The notes: a model not told the origin generated them from the sequence alone. Positions 41,876 through 57,981 are shown, numbered from the stretch's first letter. The stretch is 64,000 nucleotides of DNA from Acanthamoeba sp. SK_2022b (GCA_027943245.1 JANDJZ010000063.1:1-64000), one strand, 5' to 3'. Numbers and translations: made by a program.

Positions 41876-42087
41876 TCTTCTGTGTGTGTGAGAGTGAAGA
41901 AACGAGGGGTAGATAGATGCCACAATCGCAGCTGCTGCGCACGAGAGACAAGAGAAAATGACAAAAAACGGAAAAATTACTACCCCACCTTGGGTTCTTG
42001 CCGAACTGGGAAAAAGCTGAGAACTCCATCTACGTAGAACAGCAGCTGCGGGTGGTCCACCTCCAGCCGAGACAGTAGAGCACCTAT

Positions 42088-43899
42088 TTACTTAGACTTG
42101 GCGACGGCGCCCAGTTCGATGAGCAGGCTTACTATCTCTACGGGCTTGGGACTCATCATCTTCTCCATAGTGACCATCTTCGATTGCACAAACGAAGGAC
42201 CAAAGATGATTCCTGTGCGTTGGAAGGAATGGAGTTAGTGATCCTTCCTCTCGTGATAGGAGCGCGAGCGTTTTGGGTGCGGCAAGTGTGCCGCGAGAGA
42301 GGCCTGCGGTGTGACTTACCTAAGTTGGCGCTGGTCATCATGTTGACGTCGGCGTGCATCGACACCTTCTTTAAGAATACAAGCATGTAGTTCAGGAAGA
42401 TCCTGTTCGGCTCAGGTAGAGATTCATCCAGCAGAGCTACCACCGCGTCACCTCTCCCACTTGGCAGGTCTGCACGTCACGAGCACTGCACTAAGACGGC
42501 CGCCCGTCTCAGGGAAAGGAGTAAGGGGAGCAGGTACCCATGCAGTCCATCAGCGGCTCATACAGCGTGAACGGCACGGGTGGTTCAGCCAATGATCGAA
42601 TGTACTCCTTGAGCAGGCACGCCACGACGTGGACATCAACGTTCTCCTTCGTGAAGTCGACAAACCCTGCGTGTAGGTGCGGCCGTGTCCATTTGTTGAA
42701 TGAGGATCGCGTTTGCAGAGACGAAGACAGCTTGCCTTACCTTCGTGCGTGTTGAGCGCGTCCTTCCACTTGTTGATTTCGATCTGGTTACCAGAGATTC
42801 GAAACAGGCCATGCGTATCCAACGCTGCGAGACGCGGAGACGCGAAAACATGTTAGTGTATTGCGTATGAGAGAAACCGCTTAATCAAGACGGGCGGCTG
42901 ATGTTGGCGCACGAGGTGGAGTACCTCCTTCCAAATAGTTGACACAAGATGTCACCACCGCAGGAAGCTCCCATGGATGCTCCCCCGTGAGAAATATTTC
43001 GCCCCCGAACACGCTCTCCTTCGCCTTCTCTGCGAGTTTCAACGCGTGAAACGAAAAGTGTAAGTGTTCTACACAGCACGCTCATCGATGCGGATCCCTT
43101 TCGTAAGAAGGGCGTGGTCGAACCTTCTTTCTTCCTGAATCCCGATATGACCGACCCCTTGAGAAAGTTGGAGAGCACTTGTGCTTTCTTGGTCTTCTCC
43201 AGCTTTTTCTGTGCTTCAACAACCTGCGGACTGCAGTTTGTCCCCACCGCCGCTGATCACCAAACGACACATGCGCGCACGTCACTATCAGCGTCCTAGG
43301 CGCCTTGAGAGAGAGAGAGAGAGAGAGAGCACGACAAGACGTACTTCCTGCAGGCAGAATGTTTCTGTTCTCCAGGTCCTTCCTGATGGGCCTCCGCAGC
43401 GTGAGGAAGGACTCCAACCGCTCGCTTGTGAGTCTGCGCCGCGACAAAATGGAACCGCCTTGCACTGCCCCCCCCCCAATGCACCAGAAAACAACAAGAG
43501 TGAAGAGAGTACACTAAATAAAGAGGAACTGGGCGGAGAAAGGGAAAGGGAGGGGCTACCAGGGTCGGTGTCGGTGTCTTCAGCCGGTTTGGTAGGCACT
43601 GTCTCGGCCATGAAGGAGACACCAACGTCCTGGACATGATCGTGGGGGAACCAGCCTCTCCGCCCGCTGAGTTCGCCTTCTAGCCACCCAAAGGACTCGT
43701 CTAGCTGTAAAATATCGTCCCCCTCCTGGAAGCTCAGCTCGGATTCGTGTTGAGCCGTATAGCTCTTGATGGCCCGCACATAGTGCGGGGCCACGGCCTT
43801 CTTCTTCATGAACATTATGCTTAACCTTCTCGGCCGAGGGCCGCGCGGCCCTGGTACCCGCGACATAATGAACGTGCCGGTGGGACAACCAACGCCCAC
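42088..43899 (-). CDS. SH3-RhoGAP domain protein
   Basis: The first exon contains an SH3 domain (VRAIKSYTAQHESELSFQEG, GDDILQLDESFGWLEGEL, RRGWFPHDHVQDV). Middle exons are helical and basic (RLTSERLESFLTLRRP, VVEAQKKLEKTKKAQVLSNF). The C-terminal half is RhoGAP: ALDTHGLFRISGNQIEINKW with the arginine finger in GLFRISG. It continues with FTKENVDVHVVACLLKEYIR, SLAEPPVPFTLYEPLMD and FLNYMLVFLKKVSMHADVNM, then the conserved Asn in MMTSANLGIIFGPSF. It ends LLIELGAVAKSK. The protein should stimulate GTP hydrolysis by a Rho/Rac GTPase and act on actin dynamics. The start may be 43,899, 43,866 or the later MFMKKKAVAPH. Eight or so exons; an intronic (GA)n and a C9 run are present. Confidence 0.85.
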
Positions 43900-44264
43900 T
43901 CCGTCGCCCTGTCTAATTCTTGCGAGGTCGCTGTCGACGGCTCCGATGAGCGAAGATAAAAAATTTATTTAAATCATTTGGTTTGATTTCCGGTGTCGAC
44001 ACCGGTCGGCGCCAATCATCTGAATTTTTCGTTTTGGCGCCAAAGAACGCAAACGGTTGGGCAGGTTGAGCGTTGGGTTTGGAGTTTGCCTTTAGGCGGG
44101 TGAATATTATCGGCCTGCGTGACAACTGCCACACTGTTGATCGATCGTTAGCGGCCTCGTTAAGAGAGTTAAAAGAAGAAGCAAATAGGTCGGTCCGAGA
44201 CCGATAGCCATCCGTTATCACCATTCGATCGCTTAGACCACCATCGCGTGAATCGTCTGAAAAG
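43900..44264. promoter_or_regulatory. Divergent promoter region, RhoGAP/PLK
   Basis: 365 bp between two divergent starts, AT-rich (AAAAAATTTATTTAAATCATT near 43,957) with no gene. It should contain both promoters. Confidence 0.45.
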
Positions 44265-47505
<3,241 letters not shown>

Positions 47506-47617
47506 GTAAGACGCACTGCCTTGTACCCAAACCAATAAAAAACAAAAACAAAACAAAAATATTCAAAAAAATGACTTTTGCGAGGCAAATTACAAGTACA
47601 GGAGGCAGCGGAGAGCT

Positions 47618-50220
47618 TCAGCGCTCGGCCTGGGAGTGGGGCTGGCGGGCCCACTTGAGCAGGGCGTTGCAGAGGGCGGTCTGGTCAAAGGGCTTGGACA
47701 TCCAGTCGTCCATGCCGCTGTCGAAGCACACCTGTCGGTCGCTCTTTACGCACGACGCCGTCAGGGCCACGATGGGTATGCGTCCACGCTGCTCGGCCCG
47801 TTCCTTCTCCCTGATGCGCTTCGTCGCCTCGTAGCCATCTGCACATTGATCGCAATCACGTACGCTACGTCAGAGAAAGCGATCTACAACCAAAACACAC
47901 ACAGCACACGACGACGACTACGCACCGAGAACGGGCATCTGGCAGTCCATGAAAATCAGGGAAAAGTGCTCACGCTCCAGCATCTCGATGCACTCCTGGC
48001 CATTCTCGGCCACCTTCACGTCGCAGCCGATCCGCTCGAGCAGCCGGCGGCCAACCTTCTGGTTGACTACGTTGTCCTCCACGAGCAGCACCTTCATGCC
48101 CTCGAAGCAGTGGCGCGCATGCTGCGGAGGCGGTGCGTCGCAGTGAGCGTTGGCGCTGGGCAATGGCGGTGACGGCGATCCGGAGGCCAGGTCGCAGGCG
48201 GCCACTTGCGCCGTGTCGACCGTGGCCTCCTCCGAGGCGGCTACGGGCAGCGGGAGCGTGAACCAGAATGTGGAGCCCTTGTCCTTGCCCGGGGACGAGC
48301 AGCCAATCTGGCCCTGCATGGCCTCGACCAGGTGCTTGCATATGGCCAGCCCCAGTCCCGAGCCCCCGTACTGGCGACACACGCCCGTCCCGCCCTGCGA
48401 GAAATGCTGCTCGATCGCAAGACCACCACGACGACAACCGCGATAAGTGGTCAGAGGTCTCTGTAGTGCGTGGGAGCGCGCCCAAGACAACTTCGTGCAT
48501 ACCTTGAACAGATTTTTCATAACGTTCTCGGAGATGCCGATGCCCGTGTCCCTCACCTCGACGCGCAGGCCTGCTCGGTCGGCTGGGTCACCTTGGACGC
48601 CGGCCTCGGCGTCACTAAGCGAGAGCTCGACGTTGCCCGCGGCCGGGGTGAACTTGATGGCATTGGACAAGAGGTTGAAGAGGACCTGGCGAAACCGCAG
48701 CGGGTCGCCCACGCGGGTGGGGTGGCCGAGCGCGACCCGCTTCTCGATGCGGACGTGGCTGGCGGCGGCCGGGTAGGCCAGCATGGAGACCACCAGGTCG
48801 GCCTCCTTCTCGACGTCGAACGGGATGGCCTCGAGGTCGAGCTGGCGCGACTCGATCTTCTCAAAGTCGAGCACGTCGTTGACCAGGCCCAGCAGGTGGC
48901 GCGCACACGTGACGATGACGCGCACGGCCTCCATCCGCTCCTCGTCGCTCTGTTGCGCCCGCTGGTGTTGTGGCCCCCCGCTGCCCGGGTGGCACTGCTC
49001 GTCCTGGTCGGGCTGCGACGACGGGCCCTTCTCCTCGTCATCCTCGGCGCCATCCTCGTCAAGCAGCAGCTCGTTGGCCATCCCGATGATCCCGGTCAGA
49101 GGCGTGCGCAGCTCTGTTCCGTATGGATGTGTGTGGAGGGGGTGTGTCGGGTAAGCGATCCGGTCGACAACATATGACACCGACGACATGGCATGCAAAG
49201 CAGCGCACCGTGCGTGATGGCGGAGAGGAAGAGGGTCTTGGCTTCAGTCGACCGGCGCAGCTGCTCGTTGGACTCGCGCAGCCGCTCCAGAGTGGCCTGG
49301 CGTGACGACTCGTGGACGTGGGAGAGCAGCCCGATGCAGAGCATCATCGTGCAGGTGGCCGCCAGCCGGCCCAACGGGTTGACAGACAGGGGCGCCACGG
49401 GCGGGAACAGGTACACGCTGCATGGGTACAGCGCCACGCCTTCGAGTATGACGGCGATGAGGAAGAAGCAGCTGCGATGGCGGCCAAAGATGTAGTAGGC
49501 CATGGCGACGACGGCGGCCAGCCACATGTAGAACTCGGTGACGAGGCCAAAGTAGAGGCATGCGCCGCATATGCCTAGGTCGATGTAGACCAGGAAGAGC
49601 GTAGCGACGAGGTAGAGCCGCTTGGTCCGGTAGAGCAACACGAGCAAGCTGGTGTGATACATGTTGCATAGCAACACAAACACCGCAAACACGCAGGACG
49701 AGCGGTCGCCGTCAATCGGGCAGCTCTCGCCCTCGCAGTAAAAGCTGCTGTCGCTTTCGCTGTCCGGAGTCAAAAAGGAGGCGTAGAGCCAGTGCAGGCC
49801 GCAGGGGAGACGGCTTCGCTCGACGAGCTGGGTGATGCCCAGGACCAGCACGTAGAAGAAGTTGAAGCCCATGATCAGCCCTATGCTGCTCACCAACACC
49901 GTCCATTTGCGGCGATACTCGTCGTCTTCGCAGTCATCGCTCGAAGAGTAGGCGCGCATGTGCTCGACCTCCTTGCCGCTGCAGTCGGCCGTGACCGAAT
50001 GCGTTGACGCCGCCGCGGCCGTCGTCGCGTCGTCCGTCGTAGTGGTGGCGGTTGCGGCCGAGGCGGCCGAGCAGATGGCCGACGTGAGGGCTGCGCTGAA
50101 GCTGGCTTGGACCGAGTCCGCCGGGGCAGAGGGGCCGACCATGCCGGCGCCGTCGCCGTAGCTGGTCGCTGGGGGCTGGCGGATATAGTCGGGTACGAGC
50201 ACCACTGAGGGCCTTCGCAT
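47618..50220 (-). CDS. Membrane-bound hybrid histidine kinase
   Basis: The N-terminus ([17 protein letters not shown]) is Ala/Thr-rich, then six or seven membrane spans follow ([111 protein letters not shown]). A coiled linker leads to the H box, [17 protein letters not shown], which is split by an intron (49,114-49,208) right after the phospho-accepting His. The DHp helices are separated by an insertion rich in Asp, Glu, Gln and Pro. The ATPase lobe has N box (LLSNAIKF), G1 (VRDTGIGIS) and G2 ([13 protein letters not shown]). The receiver reads [27 protein letters not shown] (Asp) and MSKPF (Lys). A phosphorelay sensor; the ligand is unknown. Confidence 0.9.
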
Positions 50221-51824
50221 GGGTAAGAGAGCTCCTGTGGGGCTGTCAGTCGCTGGGTGGACGGCCAACCACCTCATCCACACACCTCAGGAGATCCCTC
50301 GCCCTTCTTTCGCTTTAGCGCCAGAGAGAAGAGGTGGCGGTGGTGAAGAAGAAGAAGATGAGAGATCGGGTTGGTTCGTGTCCCGTCAAAAGGCGGGCGA
50401 GGCTATGTGTCGGGCAGGCTTGGAGGTGTGTATGTGCGCTCACGAGTTACTGAGACGAGTCCACGCGCGTGGTATCAGTTGGGCCGGGCTTGGCTTGAAA
50501 GAGGTGTACGGCTGATCGCGCTGGGTCAGTTGACCCGGAAGTGGTTCTTCCGGTTGTGGCTGATCCGCAAGAGTACGTCACGCAGTCGACAGGTACCTGG
50601 GCAGTGGGAACCTAGGGGGGAGTAGGACACGTAAGACATAGAGGCCAAATAAAGGTCTGTGAGGACAAAGGCGCGCAACACTTACGTTCTTGGGCGGAGG
50701 GCTGGGCTGCTTACCACTCACTAGGCCCACAAATGGAATGAAATGCGTCAGAATGTAGTGGCGCCGGACTGCGCGAGGTGGTGGTCAATGTCAGACCGGG
50801 TGACCACGCAGTGGTGTGGTCAGGGACTGAATAGCGGAGAGAGTAGGTAGCCTGGTCGAGAGCCCTTCTTGGCTGCGGTAAGGCCTCGTAGCTCCGAGGC
50901 GAAGTGGTGGCGTAGAAAAAAGGGTGTCAGGGGCACAAGAGCCAAGGGAGATGTCGTGCGGCGGCTTGCTGGTAACGTTTGGTCGCTGTCCGGTAGTTCA
51001 AGTCGAGCGAGTGCGTGTGCGTGCGAATGACCGTTGGCTGAATGCTCGGACTGATCTGCAACGGATGGGGGACAGGAAGGGCCGGTCGCGCCTTCACTGG
51101 GCGTGTCGAACATCCTCCACAAGAAAACACCCAAAAGACGCGCAGGAACAAAGGTTGGCGTGTGGCACAGCCACACGATTGGTTCGTTCTGCAGTACACG
51201 CCGGTCCTCGCCGCAACACGGATTGACGAGACGGTAAGTGTTACCTTCGGGCGTTCCTTCGAGCGTGCGGGAGATGGCCCGCACTGTGACGGCCGCTTCA
51301 ACGGCAAGGTTAGGTGAGCACGAATTGCGCGCATGTTGCGGTGCGGGTGGTGCCCCCCCCTTCCCTGCGCCAGACACGGAACAAGGCGTGACCGGAACAA
51401 TGGCGGCTATAGGAGACCTCGTCAAGCTGCCGCTGATCCGCACACGACTGACTGCTGGCATCCATGTAGCGCCAGGGGTTAGTGTGGCCACACATCAACC
51501 ATCTCTCGTGGCTCGCCGCACATAGACAACTGCAGGAAGGTAAGAGAAGGGGAAAAACGAGCGGCAGGAGAGCTGGTGGTGCCATCGTTGTCCAGCGGAT
51601 CGCTTTAAAGCAGAGCTTCTTTTGTTTTCATCATTCCCACTCCCGGGTCAGAGATCTTCACATCTGCCGCGCTTGCCTTATCAGGGCCTTTCGCGCGGTG
51701 AGGAGGAGATCACGATCAGGGACAGGGAGGGAGAGAGGAGCGCCTCTAAAGGAAGAAGAAGAAGAAGTGATGGTAGTGGCGGTGGCGGTGTTGTATTGTA
51801 GGCTGTTGGGTGAGGGACGCGCTA
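50221..51824. other. Gene-free stretch
   Basis: 1.6 kb between the histidine kinase start and the DDRGK1 stop (both -). It should contain the histidine kinase promoter. Open frames on both strands are Arg/Ser/Pro-rich with no motifs. Confidence 0.4.
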
Positions 51825-53273
51825 CTACTGGGTGCTGGATTCGGCGTCGGTGGGGGAGCTCTCCTCTTCGGCCGTCTGCTCGGGTTGCATCTTGATCAGC
51901 TTGTTGCTTTCCGCAGCGATCTCCCTGAGCGACACCCGACCGCGGTACTTGATGAACTTGGCCTGAGGTGAGGCGGACTTGCTCAGAACCCACAGCCATG
52001 GGGAAGGAAATTATAAATAAAATAAAATAAAATAAATAGCAAATTACATCAAATAAAAATAAAACCAGCTGGTTTGTGAATGTGATCTTTCGTACCACAG
52101 CGTCCATCTCCTCGGGGCTGATGTAGATGTACTTGCCTCGCTCATCGATGACTCCGGTGAGTCGGCCCTCCTCCTCGGCCTTGGTGAGCTCGTCGATCAC
52201 CTCCTGCGTTTGGAGGCTGAAGGTGATGGCCAGGTCCTCGAGGAGGACCACCTTCTCCTTCTTGACGTGGTCGGCAAAATAGACGAGCTTGGCCTTCTTC
52301 TCCTCCTGCTCGGCCTTGGCGCTTCCCTCGGCCTCGACCTCGATGGAGCTCTTCCACTTGTTGAACTCCTCCAGCTCCCGCTCCTCCCGCTCCTTCTTCC
52401 GCCGCTCCTCGTCCTCGCGTTCCAGTCGCTCCTGCTCCTTCTCCTCCTCCTTGCGCCTCAGCCGCTCCGCCTCCTCCTGCTCCTCTCGCGCCTTTCGCTG
52501 AGCCCTCCGCTCCTCCTCGGCCTGCTCCCTCCCCACGCATACTCTCGTTAGCTCACAAGTCAACACACACCACACACAACACGCAAGCGAGTAGCTGACG
52601 AAGAGCTCCTGCAGACCTGTCGAATCTGCTTGGCCTCTTCCTTGCGCTGCAGCTTGGCCAGCTTCTTGGCGCCGATCTTCTTCTCGGGCCGGGCCGTGCC
52701 GTCGTCTACATCCTCATCCGCGCTCTCGTCGGGCATGGCCTGCCCCTCCTCCTCGTCGGACTCCTCGACCGCGGCAACTGGAGACATCCCCGGAAAGATG
52801 GGTCAGCCCGTGCGCTCTCTCTGTCTCGCTGTCTCAAAGAAGGAGAAGAACAAGCACAAGCACGCACAGAGAAGGAGGTACAAACCAATCTTGCCCCTGC
52901 GCCTGACTTGCATGCGGGCGAGACCGCCCCGGCGCTGAGGCCTCTCCTGTTCCTCCTCTTCCTCCTCGTCCTTCTCCGCCTCATCGTCGGACACCTTTAG
53001 CTTTGCCCTTTCCTTCTCCTGCCTCCTCTCCTGCTGCACACGCAAGAGGCATTGATGATTACATAAAGATAATGAAAAAAATAGATTTTTTTGGGGGGGG
53101 GGGTATACGCGTTTGTCCTTGCCCGTGGGACCACGAGGAGCTGCACCTTGCTGACGTCGCTTGTCGTCCTCAGAAGGCTTGGCCATCTTGAAGACCAGAC
53201 CCAAGAGACCGACGATCATACCCAACGAGAAAAGCACCACCGTGGCATACGCCCAGAACGGAATATACCACAT
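51825..53273 (-). CDS. DDRGK1: DDRGK domain-containing protein 1 (UFBP1)
   Basis: It starts MWYIPFWAYATVVLFSLGMI and continues VGLLGLVF, a single N-terminal membrane anchor. A long acidic and Lys/Glu/Arg coiled coil follows (KLKVSDDEAEKDEEEEEEQE, EEERRAQRKAREEQEEAERL). The C-terminal DDRGK/PCI-like winged-helix domain reads VYFADHVKKEKVVLLEDLAI, FSLQTQEVIDELTKAEEEGR, LTGVIDERGKYIYISPEEM and AKFIKYRGRVSLREIAAESN. The protein ends with an acidic tail. DDRGK1 sits at the ER and works with UFL1 in attaching UFM1 to targets, including ribosomes, in ER stress and ER-phagy. The canonical DDRG sequence is IDERGKYIYIS here. About five exons; the start is 246 bp from the divergent PFKFB gene. Confidence 0.92.
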
Positions 53274-53519
53274 CGTCCTTCAATTCTTGCAATGTGCTCC
53301 TGATTCACCTCTCTTGATTTTCCGTTGATGATGCTTCTTCCTTTTTTATTTTTTACTTTTTAGTCATTTTTAGCAAGGAAATTCCAACATCCTTAAGAGG
53401 GGCAGCAACGTGGCAGACCGCTTGCGGAATTTCGAGCGAAGAGGAGCCCGTCAGTCTGACGCAGCGAGAGGCGCCTCTCCCCAAGACGCCTTCAAGATTT
53501 GTGACCCTTTCTGAAAAAG

Positions 53520-54859
53520 ATGGACCACTCCCCACCACAACCAGTGCCGGCCAGGCTTGTGACAGACGGCCTCACTGCGGAAGAGCGCCACCCGCATGCC
53601 TCTCCATGCTTCGCGTTCCCCTACCCCTGCCCCACGCTGGCCGCAACACACTCCGCCTCCGGCGCTGATGCCGCCTCCTCGATGGCAGCTCGTTCGCCCA
53701 TCCCCACACGTGGCCCCGACGAGGCCACGCCGCCACCGGCAGCTGCCGGCCAGGCGGCCACCACATCGGTGCTGGCCCACTCCCACTCCCCGTCGGCGCA
53801 CCGACTTGAGCATCACCACCAGGCCGCGGTGCCCGCTCCGCAGCAGCAGCGATGGCCGCTGGACCACCTCTACAGACGCAAGGCCGATGGACGCACGGAG
53901 AAGCTGGTGCTGGTGCTGGTGGGCCTCCCTGCGCGTGGAAAGAGTTACATCGCTCACAAGCTGGTGAACTACCTCAACTGGACCGGCCGCCGCGCGCGTC
54001 TCTTTAATGTGGGCGCCTTCCGCCGGCTTGCCGCGGACGCGTCCGCCGATGCGGCAGCACCGGGCGGTAGCGGGGAGAGCGACGCGGCGGAGAGGCACAA
54101 GAGCGGGATGCGACACGACAGCGAGTTCTTCAGCCACACCAACGCGCGCGCGCGCTCGCTGCGGGACGAACTCGCATTCACTGTCCTCCGCGAGCTCTGC
54201 CAGTGGCTCGGTAGCGCTACCCCTCCTCCTCTTTTCCTACTCGCTATCTCGTCTCGAACCAACTCTACTTACTGACACACAAACCCATGCACGTAGACGG
54301 GGAAGGGGACGTGGCGGTGTTCGACGCCACCAACACGACCAAGGAGCGACGGCGAGGTGTGCTGGAACGCTGCAGGGCACACAGCCGCAAAATCAACGTC
54401 ATATTCATCGAGGTGAGGCTCACGATCGATCGATTGGCCGTTGTGTCACCAGCAGTGACTGACCCTTGGTGGCTCCCCTGCCCCTTTCCAGAGCATATGC
54501 GACGACAAGCAGGTCCTCGAGTCCAACTTTCTGCAGAAGATACGCAATTCGCCCGACTACCGCAACATGCCCGAGGATGTAGCCATCAAGGTGTGCTGGA
54601 GGGGAGGCCATGCCCACCTTACCTTTGGCACATCTTGTAACGGTCATGGGTGTTCGTGTGTATTCGTGTGTACGGGAACAGGATCTCCAAGCACGGATCA
54701 GTAACTATGAAGCCGTGTACGAGACGGTGGAAGACGACGAGCAGTTGTCCTACATCAAGCTCATCAATCTGCAGTCCAAGGTCATCTGCAACCGAATCTA
54801 CGGCAAGATAGCCCAGAAGATCGTCGGCTTCCTTATGGCCATCCACACAGGTCAGCCTC

Positions 54860-54938
<79 letters not shown>

Positions 54939-55011
54939 GCACCAATCTGGTAGAGGAGGATGATGAAGAAGAACATGCCACCGCAGTAGAAGAACAGGAC
55001 GCTATCTTGTC

Positions 55012-55089
<78 letters not shown>

Positions 55090-56372
55090 GGCGTGACTAT
55101 GACGCTAACACAACACACACACACACGTAAGCGTCTTTGGGAACCGCTGTCTCAGATTACGCTCCCCTCGTGCAGGCGACCGACCCATCTGGCTGACGCG
55201 CGCAGGCCACTGCGACGCCGTCGAAGACCTGGACCCGCTGCAGGACGGAAGCGGGGAGGGCAGCATCGCGGACCAGCCCGCCCTTAGCGGTCGAGCCCGA
55301 CTGGAGAGCAGCGACGTGCCCTTGAGCTGCGGCACCAAGCGCCAGGCCAAGTTCCCCTCCATCGCTTCCATGACCGCGCACCTCAGCCCAGGTCTCTGGG
55401 GCGCCCCAGCTGCTCCCCCTCTTCCACTCCGGTGATAGACTCTTGGCTGTGGTATCGTTGCACTGACCAGGACTGTCGCAACCCCAGCGGGACTGGAGTA
55501 CGCGCAGAAGCTCAACGACTTCCTAACCAACTACACCCAACAAAGGTGTTCCCACTGCCGCGTTGATGGTACGCGGCCCTGCTATCACCTTTGCAATTAG
55601 TTTTTTTAATGAGCCTCTTTACTTGGTCAGAGGAACAATGCCCGGTGCTGGTCTACACAAGCACGTTGCCTCGTGCGCTGGAGACCGTCCGCTCGCTTTC
55701 GGTCCCGCCTCACTGTACTTCGCTCTTTGTTTTCGCTTTCGTTCTTTCTTCGCTTTTGCAGCTCTTCCTGAGGCTGACGGTGTTGCCGCGTGGCCAGGCA
55801 TCGAGCGATCGAGCAGTCTGAAGATGATCAACACGGGCGTGTGTAGCGGGATGAGCGTGCAGGAGATGATGGAGACCATGCCCAACGAATGGGCAGCATG
55901 GAGGGCCGACCCCTTCCGCTACCGCTTCGCCGGTGGCGAGTCCTACAAAGACGTCGTGCAAAACGTGGAGCCGCTCGTGCTAGACCTCGAACGACAGGTA
56001 ATACACAACACTGCACAACACACCCATGCACAGTTGTGTAATGAACGCGAGTGTGCGCGGTGTGAGCAGACTACGCCGATCCTGGTGGTGTCCCATCTGT
56101 CGACGCTGCAGGTGCTGTTCGGCTACTTCGTGGGGTGTCCAGTGGACAGCTTCGCGACGCTCTCGCTGCCGCGGCACACGGTGGTGCAGCTCACGCCCAA
56201 CCAGTATGGCTGGCAGGTCGAGTTCATCCCGCTCCAAGGCGGCGACGCCAGTCCTACCGCTGCCGCCTTGGCCAAATATTCGCAGCAGCACCCGTCCTAC
56301 GGCACTGCTGCCACCAAGCGCGACCAGCCAAGAGCAACAACGCCCGTGCAAGGCGAGGGCAATCTAAGTTAA
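53520..56372 (+). CDS. PFKFB: 6-phosphofructo-2-kinase/fructose-2,6-bisphosphatase with altered phosphatase site
   Basis: It starts [20 protein letters not shown], a 115-residue Pro/Ala/His-rich extension. The kinase domain appears complete: [20 protein letters not shown] (Walker A), [66 protein letters not shown] and [20 protein letters not shown]. The bisphosphatase domain follows in exons from 55,176. Its first strand reads [13 protein letters not shown], so the RHG motif that carries the phosphohistidine is RAG (Ala codon 55,202-55,204). The Glu of the EIDAGVC motif appears as Met ([10 protein letters not shown]). The second catalytic His ([15 protein letters not shown]) and [13 protein letters not shown] remain. 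Predicted: makes fructose-2,6-bisphosphate but does not degrade it. Introns hold two 75-bp (GT)n tracts. Confidence 0.9.
54861..54937. repeat. Intronic (GT)n microsatellite
   Basis: A nearly pure 77-bp GT run just after the donor of the PFKFB intron that separates kinase and phosphatase parts. Confidence 0.95.
55014..55086. repeat. Intronic (GT)n microsatellite, second
   Basis: A second pure GT run in the same PFKFB intron, about 75 bp after the first; short CA runs follow at 55,113. Confidence 0.95.
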
Positions 56373-56534
56373 ATACAGACATATTGCGTATTGAGAAAGA
56401 GAGGGAGGGCAGGTGGTATTTGGGTGGTATTTCTTGCCCTTCTGGCTGGCAGCAGACTCAACCACCAGCAACGTATCGGGGTAGCTCTCCCCTGCACTGA
56501 GGCTACTCACCGCCAACGCTCAGGGCCCCTCCCG

Positions 56535-57615
56535 TCATGATTGGTTGCCTCCCGCGGTGAGGGAAAGGCCAGCCCAGAGTCCCGACTTGCCCGCGTCGAT
56601 GGTGGCCAGCACGATGCAGTAGTGGGCCTGAGTGAGACGCCACTCCTCGACCTCGTCAAACATCTCTATCTTGTTGAGCCTGCGACGGTCATGGATGAAG
56701 GAGGATGAGGTGATGGTAAGCCTCCTGCTGTAATGGGATTTAGCACTGTGTGTTTGGGGTCTCTAACCTGACGAGTTCGTCTCGCCCGAGGAGGCTATCG
56801 CTGACGGCATTCATGTCGACAACCTGCACCTCCTCCCAGTTCAGGGCGAGGTAGGCGCTTCGCTGCGCCTCGATGCTGGGTCGCGCGCGCAGGCCGTGCA
56901 GGTGCACGTTACGCTCCTCGAGGTTCTTGAGCATCATCCGCCCGAACGCGTCGTCGGGCAGGATCTGCTCGTAGGTGACGAACACGGCCTTCTGAAAGGT
57001 GGCTGCCCACCTGATATAGGCGCACGTGCGTAAGGAACAGTCTGACGTGACAGCGAAAGAGGGGGGAGAGAGAGAGGTGGGCGAAGCGGGTGGCGGTGCC
57101 TGATGACTGCCGCGCTGTGTTCGTCCTTCATGTAGATCAGCACGCACTCGGAGAGGAAGAGCGTGGGTATGCTGCAGCGGTACCGCGTTGGATAGGCGGC
57201 GGCAGAAAGCGCCACGAGTGAGCCACCACCGCTACTACTACCGACAGGTGGCTCGAACGTGCTGCACAGAATGGGCGGCGTGCGTACGACTTGTCTAGTC
57301 CAGCGGCCGCAAGCGCCTTGTCTACGTGATCCACGGACCGCAGGTCTGCCGCGATGAGGTGGTAGTTTCTTGTGTGCAGTCCATCTACCAGGCATGTGTG
57401 TAAGAGTGTGGGAGAGAGAAGATGGGCCGCCGGCGGGGCGTAGTGGAGGGACAGCCTTACCGTTGGTGGCGTGGCTGCCGGTCTCGAGGCCCTGAGCGAT
57501 GAGCTCATGGAGCTCACGGCAGCTGGCGATGATGGTGCTCTTCCGCTTGACCACTTCCTCAAAGTCCAGCTCGTAGAAGACCACGTTGTCGCCCAGCCAC
57601 CCCTCCGACTGGGAT

Positions 57616-57660
<45 letters not shown>

Positions 57661-57909
57661 CCGTAGCGTAAGGCGTGTGAGGTCCATGCACACAATAGTT
57701 GAGGACATGCGGCATGCAAGAAGTTTCCTCACCTTCTTCTGGAAGTAGGTGGTGTCGAAGCCGGCGCCCAGGCACACCACCTGCTTCGGCAGTTCGCTCC
57801 CTCCGGCTGCCAGGAACTGACGTAGCACCTTGTGGATCGCAGCCACGCGCGTGTAGTACCCTGAGCTCACCGAGTGGCGTGGGCGGGTGAGTGAGAGAGA
57901 GAGTGTACG

Positions 57910-57981
<72 letters not shown>

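Noticed and set aside
40862..42037. 391-codon plus-strand ORF
   Set aside because: Exactly antisense to seryl-tRNA synthetase, whose class II motifs are clear on the minus strand.
50820..51491. 223-codon minus-strand ORF in the gap before the DDRGK1 stop
   Set aside because: No domain, several competing frames, no link to DDRGK1 by splicing.
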